From: Nymphalis io
Taxonomy: Eukaryota; Arthropoda; Insecta; Lepidoptera; Nymphalidae
Assembly (NCBI RefSeq): GCF_905147045.1
Contig: NC_065911.1
Coordinates: 9,672,001 to 9,736,000, forward strand
Reading direction: 5' to 3'
DNA: 64,000 bases
Position 1 is the stretch's first letter. Each line of letters opens with the position of its first letter. Position numbers and translations under genes: made by a program. The notes beneath the pieces are model-generated. The model worked only from the letters and a program-made list of their open reading frames with translations, did not search any database and was not told the origin of the DNA. Positions 38,101-44,095 of the stretch are shown one piece after another.

Positions 38101-41100
38101 GAAGACTTTTGCTCATCTGAATTTCGAAATGTGAAAACTTCCTTGTAAGTACATTTTGATGTATCTTTAGTGTTATCAAAGGTTTTTTTCTGTTAGCTAT
38201 TGTAATATTATATTTTTTTTATATAGGTGTAGGGTAGGGTTGTAAAATTGTTAAGTTAAATTTAAAGTTCTAAAGAGAATGGAAAAATAGAAATTAAACA
38301 AACCTCTAAAGAATAGTGCTCCGGAAGTCAGAAAAAGTACCCACATTATTACAATATAGATTTACCAAATAGATAGTAAATGTATTTTCTAAATTATTAA
38401 TTCCAAAATGCAAAATGCTCGGGCGCCAGGATGATTATATCCGATTAAAGCTAATATAATTAAGTTACATCTAATAACTTTTTTTAAATACTTAACAAAT
38501 GTCAAAGTAAAATTTTACAAAATAAGTTTAACAAAACAATAAGTAGTAATTTAAATGAATGCAAAATTTATGTTATAAATATAAATAATATCAAAGCAAA
38601 ACTTTCCAAACCAAATACAAAGTTACAATATGTCAATATTTTTTTTGAATCCTTTGAATCCCAACTTTTCCTAATAAAATATCAAATTACAGTCTATATA
38701 TATATCACACGCGGTTCCACTACAACGGCGAAAATAATATGTAGAAATTACATACCATAGTCCAGTTCTTTAAGTTACTTAATTAAAGTTTAAACCTCCT
38801 TGAAGTCTTTCCCAAGAATATCATGAAGACAAAAAGAAATAAATCTTCCAAGAGTAGGTTTTATAAGAATCCAATTCGAATTTTATTCCCATGAGATTGA
38901 CCAGGATAATATCAAATCCACGGTTATTTAAACAATCCAATATGGATTATAAGTAATTTAACCAAAATGTGGAATATTGTTCATGAAAACAGCACTTTTA
39001 AACAATATTATGAGTTTACAAAAAAATAAAAGCTACAAAAACTGCAAAAACTAATTTAGGTCACCATTACGACCCAATGACCCAATGATGAATGGAAGGG
39101 AAGTGAAGTCTTAGACAAAGGTCAAAGAGCATCTCAAAGATGATAAATTAAAATTAGCTCGAAAATGCATAATGCATAAAAATTTGCATTATGACGAGAC
39201 GTCAAATTTAGCGGTATTTTTCAAATGTTGTATAAACATAATTATAGTCGCACCTGTCAAAGTCAATTGACACATGACAACAAATGTTTTTAGGTTACAA
39301 ATTTTAATAAATTTGTCGTATTTATTTTAAAGCAAAGCAACCATGTGACGTACGCCAAAATTACGATACACTATATAGTATTACTCGCATATGAAGAGCC
39401 CTAATATTTTTACCGGTAAGAACTTTTAAGACAATATTTCATTTAGCTCCACAAGTACTGAATTTGTGAATTTACATATTTACGAATACTTCTATAATTC
39501 TAAATATATAATAAATCTTTATGAATCTCTGCCTCAGCTTGCAATTTCTTCAAAATGTACTTACTCATACTTACTTACTTATACAGGTGACTGGTGAATT
39601 ACTATCAATATTTAAGGACGTAATATTTGACTATCATATATGACAAAAAAAAACATATAACATAAATATTGATAAACTTCTAAGTAAAGTTAACCAACAA
39701 TTATGTAATTAATTACGCATTGTGTGGACACCCTAGCTGCGCTGTCGACACAAAACAGGTATGTAGGTAGGTACATTTAATTATCACGCGGTAGTATACC
39801 TACGTCCAAACGCCGTCACGTGTTAACAGGGTAGCAGGCTACCTTTGATAAACAAGCATGATCTAATCCCCCTTCTTACTTTAATTCTGGCTTCGGACAG
39901 GCAAAAATACCAAGACATTTCACTCGTTTACTCGTAAAGCCGAGATGGCCCAGTGGTAAGAACGCGTGAATCTTAACCGATGATCGTGGGTTCAAACCCG
40001 GGCAAGCACCACTGAATTTTCATGTGCTTAATTTGTGATTATAATTCATCTCGTGCTTTACGGTGAAGGAAAACATCGAGAGGAAACCTGCATGTATCTA
40101 ATTTCACTGAAATACTGCCACATGTGTATTCTACCTATCCGCATTGGAGCAGCGTGGTGGAATAAGCCCCAAACCTTCTCCTTAAAAAGAGGAGAGGAGG
40201 CCTTTAGCCCAGCAGTGGGACATTCACAGGCTGTTGCGGTTCACTCGTTTAAGCAACAAATTTTGTTGACTAGGTAAATTATATGATCTCGGGACAAAAA
40301 TTAATATGAACTGTTTACCTATCTTGGTATTTCTGGCGTATTTAAAAATGGAATCATACTTATTTACAACGATTGTCAATCATGAAGCTACCTATTTACA
40401 TAACTACACTAACTTTATTCGTGGCTCGTAATCGTTGGCACTGAGTTCTTGTACATGTCGAAAATGATACGGGTGTAGCCCTTCTTTGTGAAGTAGATTC
40501 CACACAGTCCACTGAGATACAGGTCACACACGACAGATTAGATATTCGCGTAAGATCGATCGCTAGGCGCGCGTGCGGGAAAACAGACGTACGAACTTTA
40601 CGGCGGCGCTCACCTGACTAATTGGCCGCGGGGCAGGTGTTGCGGGTGGCGAGCGGCACAGTACAACACCGCGCCGCACACGCCGCCGGCTTGTGTCCAC
40701 ACTTCATTTATTTAAATTTAAAATTATGTAAATTTGGTCAAAGATTAAGTACCTATTTTTTACATAATTCGAATGAGAATCATGTACCGAGTATCCTCCT
40801 TAAATATTGATGGTAATTAAGTCATATTCCAGAACAATCTTCAGAAGCAGAACGACCATATACAGGTATATGGTCGTTCTGCTTCTGTAGATTGTTCTTC
40901 GATCTGGTTGGCATTCGAATGTATTTTTACACAGAGGGATCGCAAACCACTTGGAATTCATTTTTAACCTTAGGAAATACGCAATATTTTCTGCCTTTCT
41001 TCGTTGAGTATAGACATAATACAACATTTACTGTCGTTTACTGAGGCGTGACGTCACGTGCAGGTGCCATGACACCCGCTGGTGTTTTCGAGCGAAATTC

Positions 41101-43978
41101 AAAATAGGTAAATGAATGCAGTTATTTGCGTTCACGGTTAGTTTATTACTGAAATAAAATTATTTTCAGTAATAGTAGACGCGTACCTACCTTATAAAAG
41201 GTTATTTCAAAATCAGTCATCATGCCTATTGAAGATTTCAAAGCAATTAATAACTAAAGAGTTGTTACAACCACCGAATATATTAATTAGATCAACATGT
41301 TATCTTTAAATCAGTCGTACTGCTACGTTTTATTGAGTAAATAATACAAGCGTCGGGACTGTGCGTCTCAAGGTATGCGACAACGAGTGGCACCACTACG
41401 CCGTGAACGTGCGCTTCCCGAACGTGGAACTGTTCGTGGACGGCGAGCCCTACCGCTCACCGGACGGCAAGGGCCCGGAGGTGATCGACGACTGGCCGCT
41501 GCACCCCGCGCACGGCGTCAACACCACCCTGGTCGTGGGGGCCTGCTGGCAAGGTAGGACACGCTGCGCGCCACGTGTGCCCGTACACACACGTGCGTGG
41601 ACGACACACGTAACGGTGCACCGTCGGCGCAGGCACGGAGAGCGACATGAAGCACCACCTGCGCGGCTGGCTGGCGGGGCTGGGCGTGCGGGCGGGCGGC
41701 GTGCAGGCGGGCGGCGCGCTGCGCTGCGCGGCGCGCTGCCGCGAGGGGCTGTCGCTGGCGCCCGGCGTGTTCCTGCGCGCCGTGGCCGTGGAGGGCGACG
41801 GCGCCGCCGAGCTGGAGACGCTGCTGCGCCGCGTGGCCTACGGCGACGCGCGCGCCTTCCCCACGCCGGGCCGCCGCAACGTGCACCTCGCCACCACCAT
41901 CACGTGCGACAACGGCCGCGTCATCGAGGCGCGCCCGGCCGAGTCCTACGTCATGGTGCTGGCCCCGCAGACGCCTACCATCCTGCTGAACGGTAGCGCG
42001 GACGCCGCGCGCGACTACGCCCACTTCAGAGCCGGCCTGCCCGTCTTCCCGGACCTGAGAGTGCAGGTCCTCGCCAGGTCCGGAGACGACGTTAGAGGTG
42101 AGATTTCGGTGCCAAAATATTCAATGTGTGGGACGTTGGATGCGACTCGCTCCAACTTCGACGTCTGCTCATATTACACGTAATGTAATACCGCTCTGAA
42201 ATGGTACATTACACGACCTTATTTATTGAATTATCGTTAAAAAAAAGAAATGCAAATACTTGTATGTATTAACAACCTGGCTGTGGCCTCACCGATTATT
42301 ATCTTGACCGAATTTCGAAACCCGGATTACTAGTTAGTTAGTTAGTTTACTAGTCTCCATCGAGAACGACTCCGCAGTCGCAACCGGTCAGTATGATGAC
42401 TCATTTCGTGCCCGTAGAAGCGGAGAGCCAGAAGCTGGATTCATGCGTGGTGTCGGTGTACCCGGCGCTGAACCCCGACCACGAGTCGCTGTCCCTGCGC
42501 GGCGCCCCCCCCGGCGCCCCCCCCGTCGGCGACATCCGCGCCGCGCTCACGCGGGACGGCGTCAGCCTGACCGGCGCCGACTCCGTGCACAACTACCAGC
42601 AGGTGGGGGATGTGGCCGACTCACTGGGAAGTGATTCCTTCCACAACTAAAATATATCACAGTTTGCCTGTGATCGGTTTATGTATATGCTTATTCTTAT
42701 ATAATCTATATAATATTATCTGAATATCATATTTTAGTATATATTAAAAAGTAGAAGAAATTGATTTTCTATGATACAGAACTAAAAAAATAAAATACAT
42801 TTCAAATCTAATATATGTATATATGAATAAATGTTCGAAAATCGTAGGGATAATATTATTATCATGAGATGAATCGTCCCATTCAGATACTCCGCGAGAT
42901 CGAGTACAGCAACAAGAAGCCCGCCTACTATCTCAACCGCGTCTTCAAGCTGACCTGCTCCGAGCTCAACGGACGATTCACCAGCAACGAATACGTGCAG
43001 ACCGTAAATAACACGCTAGACTATCAGAGCGCCCGCCGATACAATTCTTAACATAATTTTTCACATAAGTTGACAACTCAGTTGAAATTTATACAATACG
43101 ATATCGCATACATCCAATCGTACTCCTCCAAGCTCTGGACCATTTTGACCTCATTCGCAGTTGACCGTCGTACATCCGCGAGCGGCCGGAGATGCGCATG
43201 CGCAGCGACCCTCCGGGCTGGCCGACAAGCTGGACGTCGCGAGGGATAAGGTGCGTTTTTTACAACCGTCCTACTCGATCGGGAGTCCGAGACAACGAAT
43301 GCTCGCTTTTAATATGATACGATATCGACTGTAACCCCCCCGCAGTCCCCGGCGGGCCCGGCGCAGGCGCCGCGCGCGTTCGCCGCGCACGCGCTGCGCT
43401 CGGCGCACGCGGCCGAGCTGCCCGCCGCGCGCCTGCTCGAGCTGCGCCCGCGCGACCGCGCCTCGGGTGAGTGCCGCCCGCCCCGCCCCGCCCCGCGCCG
43501 CGCCGCCCCGCCCCGCCCGCTCTACGACTGACTGCCCGCAGGCAACGTGGCCGTGCTGATGGGCGCCGTGTGCGTGGGCGCCGTGCTGGTGCTGGCGGCG
43601 CTGGGCGTGGCCCGCGCGCGGTCCCGCCCCCGCGCCCCGCCGCGCTCCCCGCGCGCGCCCGACGGCGAGATGGCGTGGGACGACTCGGCGCTCACCATCA
43701 CCGTGAACCCCATGGAGGACTCGCCGGCCGGCGCGCGCGCGGCGGGCCCGGCGCCGGCCGACAGCTCGGACGGCGACTCGTGCTCCGAGTCCGACTCCGA
43801 GCACGGCGACTCCTCGGACGACGACGAGGAAGGTACGGACGACGACGATTTTTGTTATTTCCAACTTACTCGTTGCGCATTAACGAGCGTGATATTCGCG
43901 TCCATTTCAGTTGTAGCGGGCAAGCAGCACAAGTACAGGAACATCAGCCAGCTGGAGTGGGACAACAGCACGATGTAA
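25991..43978 (+). CDS. Cals: Calsyntenin (alcadein), 16 exons, 5' end missing
   Basis: Spliced gene; joining the 16 exons listed below gives 2,759 nt in one open frame, 918 residues plus a split first codon, ending at TAA. Residue numbers here count from the first whole codon (25993). Order: first cadherin repeat (about 1-106), second cadherin repeat with DVNEFAP and TDRDC (about 100-210), Cys-rich linker (211-310), LamG-like domain (about 311-500), calsyntenin-specific region (500-760), transmembrane helix (802-823) and acidic tail with [13 protein letters not shown] (845-857) and LEWDNST (911-917). Calsyntenins are type I postsynaptic and vesicular membrane proteins; they bind kinesin light chains through the W-acidic motifs and are shed by secretases (family knowledge). 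Potential N-glycosylation sites are NET in exon 1, NTT in exon 9 and NGS in exon 10. All junctions are GT-AG. The signal peptide and start codon are not in the recognised exons. Identification rests on co-linear similarity to remembered vertebrate calsyntenins and is firm. Confidence 0.96.
26625..26675. repeat. Perfect inverted repeat, 23-bp arms, 5-nt loop
   Basis: CATTATTGGTTACATTCACA plus TAT is exactly inverted after AGCAC. No mismatch. Confidence 0.95.
27015..27105. mobile_element. Helitron-like scrap
   Basis: ACTAGTTTTCGCAAAATCGA with GTGAAAGCGTAACAGAC resembles end sequences of the lepidopteran repeat at 3727. Short and decayed. Confidence 0.3.
27140..27365. other. GC-richer block of unknown origin
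   Basis: About 225 bp of much higher GC than the intron around it, with a 65-codon plus-strand frame (27142-27339) lacking any recognised motif, and an A-run at its right end. It could be a retrotransposed or transposon fragment on the plus strand. Not identified. Confidence 0.35.
27862..27990. repeat. Second copy of the 3927 interspersed repeat
   Basis: CCAACGTTATATATTCAGAA, AAACATTGTCTTATATTGCT and AATATTGTAACAAAATATAT parallel 3945-4010 with about one change in ten. Family unknown. Confidence 0.6.
28308..28432 (-). mobile_element. SINE family C copy, internally deleted
   Basis: GACCTCCTGATAAAATTTCG and GTCACGGCGGCCAATCTGA (3' end) are joined directly to the inverted head GGATTAGAATCCGGGACGTC and GGCCACTAGACTAACGAGA. 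The middle of the element is missing. Confidence 0.6.
28893..29040 (+). mobile_element. Decayed Metulj-like SINE fragment
   Basis: TAAGTCAGTGTAATTACACA, AAGGTTAGTTCCCATATTTT and GGTGGTGGCCACTTTTAT match the 3' half of family A at low identity. Confidence 0.4.
29670..29815 (+). mobile_element. Decayed Metulj-like SINE fragment
   Basis: TTTGTTCCGGTTTTAAGGGT, GAATGAGTCAGTGTAA and GGGACTGACCACTTACCATC follow family A in order, with deletions. Confidence 0.5.
30548..30745 (-). mobile_element. Decayed SINE family B, 3' two thirds
   Basis: CATCCTGTAAATGTCCCACT, GGAGCATATTCCACTAAGCA, GCATGTGGCAGATTTTTATT and GAGCACGAAATGAATTATAA match the reverse complement of SINE B. Confidence 0.65.
30899..30945. 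repeat. Inverted repeat, 21-bp arms, 5-nt loop, one mismatch
   Basis: AGCCCGAGACTGATTATAAA plus T pairs with ATTTATAATCAGTCTTGGGC plus T. The only difference is a C/T transition. Confidence 0.9.
32010..32260 (+). mobile_element. Metulj-like SINE (family A)
   Basis: CTGGTGGTAGAGTTTTGTGC, CTCGTCTGGGTAGGTATCAC, ACTTGGTATTGTTTTGTTCC and CATCAGGTGGCCCATATTCT, to the terminal CGTCCGCCTTCCT. Same subfamily as 21655 (GGTGATGTAAGCG). Its 3' terminus is turned into a palindrome (see 32248). Confidence 0.88.
32248..32285. repeat. Perfect 38-bp palindrome at a SINE 3' end
   Basis: CGTCCGCCTTCCT, the SINE terminus, is followed by (AT)6 and then AGGAAGGCGGACG. All 19 base pairs match, with no spacer. Confidence 0.95.
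32920..33060 (-). mobile_element. Decayed SINE family B fragment
   Basis: CCCTTCTCTCCTTGGGG, CACGTGTAAGTTTCCTCATA and GACCACAAAATGTCTTATAA follow the inverted body of SINE B at low identity, ending about 110 bp before Cals exon 2. Confidence 0.4.
33172..33293 (+). CDS. Cals: Cals exon 2 (cadherin 1)
   Basis: Acceptor TTGTTTAG, donor GTAAGT. Starts in phase 0 with [20 protein letters not shown] and ends two bases into a Thr codon. It corresponds to the core strands of the first cadherin repeat, with the LNCE / [12 protein letters not shown] cysteines that also occur in vertebrate calsyntenins (LDCE / YDCG). It lies 7 kb downstream of the previous exon and was found by its high GC and codon structure against an AT-rich background. 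Confidence 0.93.
33801..34018 (+). CDS. Cals: Cals exon 3 (cadherin 1/2 boundary and cadherin 2)
   Basis: Acceptor CTTTCAG. One base completes Thr, then [26 protein letters not shown] is the inter-repeat calcium-binding motif of cadherins, and VEATDRDC is the DxD-type motif of the second repeat. It ends with FAIDNE and one base of a Gly codon before GTAGAG. Overlapping frames on the minus strand are shadows. Confidence 0.95.
34080..34240 (+). mobile_element. Decayed SINE family C fragment in Cals intron 3
   Basis: TCTTGGTTTATAAACCCGAG, TTGTGTCAGATCGACGGCGG and AATAGAGACGACACCTGTGC resemble the middle of family C. Confidence 0.4.
34367..34513 (+). CDS. Cals: Cals exon 4 (end of cadherin 2)
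   Basis: Acceptor GTGGCAG, donor GTAAGC; phase 1 at both ends (147 nt). It reads [17 protein letters not shown], then [10 protein letters not shown], then KPCRAGWK. The same order (NTEKLNY, LTVTAYDCG, PTCTPGW) is found in vertebrate calsyntenins at the end of the second cadherin repeat and the start of the Cys-containing linker. Confidence 0.95.
34575..34790 (+). mobile_element. SINE family C copy in Cals intron 4
   Basis: Decayed head CGTCTAGTTGCTAGG, then CTCTCCCATCGGACTATAAG, AATTGCACCTGTGTGCACTA, CTTACGCAGTCAGCTAGTCC and GCTGCCGTGGCCGAAATCTG, in family order. Confidence 0.65.
34925..35125 (+). CDS. Cals: Cals exon 5 (linker between cadherin and LamG)
   Basis: Acceptor CCGCTAG, donor GTAAGT; phase 1-1 (201 nt). 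It encodes [19 protein letters not shown] and, further on, [19 protein letters not shown]. The pattern [10 protein letters not shown] followed by CDRDTYT is diagnostic of calsyntenin (PGTGALAVFP and CDRDTYS in vertebrates). Confidence 0.95.
35591..35671 (+). CDS. Cals: Cals exon 6 (short linker exon)
   Basis: 81 nt, phase 1-1, acceptor CTTCTAG, donor GTTGGT (weak beyond GT). It encodes [20 protein letters not shown] and ends at KPDSG. The LLPSP motif matches the equivalent position of the vertebrate protein. Because it is short and symmetric, skipping would keep the frame. Confidence 0.9.
36100..36419 (+). mobile_element. Internally deleted Jockey/R1-type LINE piece in Cals intron 6
   Basis: [20 protein letters not shown] is readable from 36161, the region near the C-terminal end of reverse transcriptase in Jockey-group LINEs. 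After a junction near 36238 the frame changes to [17 protein letters not shown] and [10 protein letters not shown], the extreme C-terminus. An 11-A tail at 36409-36419 ends it. The segment between is missing. It ends 57 bp before Cals exon 7. Confidence 0.75.
36477..36659 (+). CDS. Cals: Cals exon 7 (LamG-like domain, N-terminal part)
   Basis: Acceptor TGTTCCAG, donor GTGAGC; phase 1-1 (183 nt). It contains QMFEFDG, a Ser/Val-rich strand and [13 protein letters not shown], the latter matching FTISVWMRHGPF of vertebrate calsyntenins at the start of the LamG fold. GC content is far above the flanking introns, so several spurious frames open on both strands. Confidence 0.95.
37059..37186 (+). 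CDS. Cals: Cals exon 8 (LamG-like domain)
   Basis: Acceptor GACTTCAG, donor GTACGC; two bases complete Lys, phase 0 at the end. It reads [20 protein letters not shown] and, later, [12 protein letters not shown], co-linear with MNRHHYSLYVHGCRLIFLF and RPAEFHWKL in vertebrate calsyntenin. Intron 8, 4.2 kb long, follows. Confidence 0.96.
38047..38144 (+). pseudogene. Orphan first exon, resembling YqaJ/SWIM-type transposon-associated proteins
   Basis: ATGATGGAACAAGCCCAGGA opens a frame that contains [20 protein letters not shown] and meets a consensus GTAAGT donor after 32 codons. The phrase '[12 protein letters not shown]' recalls the N-terminus of uncharacterised arthropod proteins with SWIM zinc-finger and YqaJ-like nuclease regions (from memory, uncertain). 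Upstream, 37880-38046 looks like a 5' UTR or promoter (TGACGTCA CRE-like palindrome at 37902). No later exon was found. The donor is phase 2 and cannot join Cals exon 9 (phase 0) in frame, so it is not a Cals exon. Confidence 0.35.
39931..40239 (+). mobile_element. SINE family B, full length, 12-bp TSD
   Basis: tRNA-like head GCCGAGATGGCCCAGTGGTA, B-box GGTTCAAACCC, body with AAATACTGCCACATGTGTAT and the 3' end AGCCCAGCAGTGGGACATTC. The perfect duplication TTCACTCGTTTA lies at 39919-39930 and 40240-40251. Intact structure and TSD argue for recent insertion into Cals intron 8. Confidence 0.92.
40831..40898. repeat. Inverted repeat, 32-bp arms, 4-nt loop, one mismatch
   Basis: AGAACAATCTTCAGAAGCAG plus AACGACCATATA is inverted after CAGG with a single A/T difference. 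The longest of the fold-back structures here. Confidence 0.93.
41373..41553 (+). CDS. Cals: Cals exon 9 (LamG-like domain)
   Basis: Acceptor GTCTCAAG, donor GTAGGA. Starts in phase 0 with [20 protein letters not shown] and ends with [11 protein letters not shown] plus one base. WHHY...VELFVDG and LVVGACWQ are the hallmark LamG segments of the family. NTT is a possible glycosylation site. From here on codons end almost always in G or C. The following intron is only 79 bp. Confidence 0.96.
41633..42097 (+). CDS. Cals: Cals exon 10 (end of LamG and calsyntenin-specific region)
   Basis: The largest exon (465 nt), acceptor GGCGCAG, donor GTGAGA. It encodes [20 protein letters not shown], a CAARCREGL cysteine pair, [11 protein letters not shown], then [20 protein letters not shown] and FPDLRVQVL. 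Order and motifs (LAGLTLRSG, CKEGL, RQFPTPG, GYVMVLQPEEPKI, LFPELRI) match vertebrate calsyntenin. Very Ala/Arg/Gly-rich because of extreme GC content; long antisense frames here are artefacts. Confidence 0.95.
42098..42417 (+). other. Cals: Cals intron 10 (320 bp)
   Basis: Bounded by GTGAGA and GCCCGTAG. The exon 10 frame stays open to a stop at 42181, so retention would truncate the ectodomain. No repeat seen except a short TAGTTAGT run near 42333. Confidence 0.8.
42418..42602 (+). CDS. Cals: Cals exon 11 (calsyntenin-specific region)
   Basis: Acceptor GCCCGTAG, donor GTGGGG. It begins by completing Glu, then [26 protein letters not shown], a Pro/Ala loop [10 protein letters not shown] encoded by C-runs, and ends with [15 protein letters not shown] in phase 0. 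It corresponds to the LDTCEVTVEGEELNHEQESL and MTFTGVDTMASYEEV segments of vertebrates. The C-runs are prone to sequencing and slippage errors, but the frame is intact. Confidence 0.92.
42887..43003 (+). CDS. Cals: Cals exon 12 (membrane-proximal ectodomain)
   Basis: Acceptor CATTCAG, donor GTAAAT; phase 0-0 (117 nt, 39 codons). It encodes [20 protein letters not shown] followed by [19 protein letters not shown], one of the most conserved parts of calsyntenin (KLICSELNGRYISNEF in vertebrates). Confidence 0.96.
43161..43250 (+). CDS. Cals: Cals exon 13 (stalk)
   Basis: Acceptor ATTCGCAG, donor GTGCGT; phase 0-0 (90 nt). LTVVHP continues the conserved VEVNVIH strand; the rest ([13 protein letters not shown]) is a weakly conserved stalk. 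It is supported by frame, splice sites and position. Symmetric, so it could be skipped without a frameshift. Confidence 0.85.
43346..43466 (+). CDS. Cals: Cals exon 14 (juxtamembrane stalk)
   Basis: Acceptor CCCCCGCAG, donor GTGAGT. It encodes an Ala/Pro/Arg-rich stalk ([12 protein letters not shown] ... [12 protein letters not shown]) just outside the membrane, where shedding would be expected by analogy with vertebrate alcadeins. Sequence conservation is low; the call rests on open frame, junction phases and position. The following 75-bp intron contains an in-frame TGA and so must be spliced. Confidence 0.83.
43542..43832 (+). CDS. Cals: Cals exon 15 (transmembrane helix and cytoplasmic tail)
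   Basis: Acceptor TGCCCGCAG, donor GTACGG. It encodes a 22-residue hydrophobic helix ([20 protein letters not shown]...), then a basic stop-transfer RARSRPR, then [18 protein letters not shown]. The latter is almost identical to the WD1 kinesin-light-chain-binding motif and NPME adaptor motif of vertebrate calsyntenin. A Ser/Asp/Glu-rich stretch follows, as in the acidic vertebrate tail. The tyrosine after NPME in vertebrates (NPMETY) is absent. Confidence 0.96.
43911..43978 (+). CDS. Cals: Cals exon 16 (C-terminus and stop)
   Basis: Acceptor TCCATTTCAG after a 78-bp intron. It encodes [20 protein letters not shown] followed by TM and TAA. LEWDNST corresponds to the terminal WD2 motif LEWDDST of vertebrate calsyntenins, with Asn replacing the second Asp. 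The vertebrate protein ends two or three residues later (LSY), so the end is natural. Confidence 0.94.
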
Positions 43979-44070
43979 TGCGCCCGCCGACCGCACTCTC
44001 CCCTCTCCCTCTCGCCCGCGCACGCTCTCGCTCGCTCTCGCCCCCGACCGCCGCCGAGGACACCCCGGCC

Positions 44071-44095
44071 CGCACCGGACCGCACCGGACCGCAC
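44071..44095. repeat. 10-bp tandem repeat in the 3' UTR
   Basis: Two and a half copies of CGCACCGGAC. Confidence 0.9.

Larger units (their letters stand above)
37187..41372 (+). other. Cals: Cals intron 8 (4.2 kb)
   Basis: Bounded by GTACGC and GTCTCAAG. Contains an orphan first-exon-like frame (38047), a young SINE B (39931), a hairpin (40831) and a GC-richer block at 40540-40700 of unknown nature. The remainder is AT-rich with no recognised feature. Confidence 0.85.

Noticed and set aside
38047..38144. Possible alternative Cals exon
   Set aside because: Its donor leaves two bases of a codon, while Cals exon 9 begins in phase 0, so joining would shift the frame; the sequence does not match calsyntenin.
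41518..42024. 168-codon minus-strand open frame, and the 211-codon plus-strand frame at 41361-41996
   Set aside because: Both arise from stop-codon scarcity in GC-rich DNA. The first covers Cals exon 10 in antisense; the second reads through intron 9 into the wrong frame.
43271..43864. 197-codon minus-strand open frame
   Set aside because: Antisense shadow of the GC-rich Cals exons 14-15; composition is low-complexity Arg/Ala/Gly and the plus strand has splice sites and a conserved protein.
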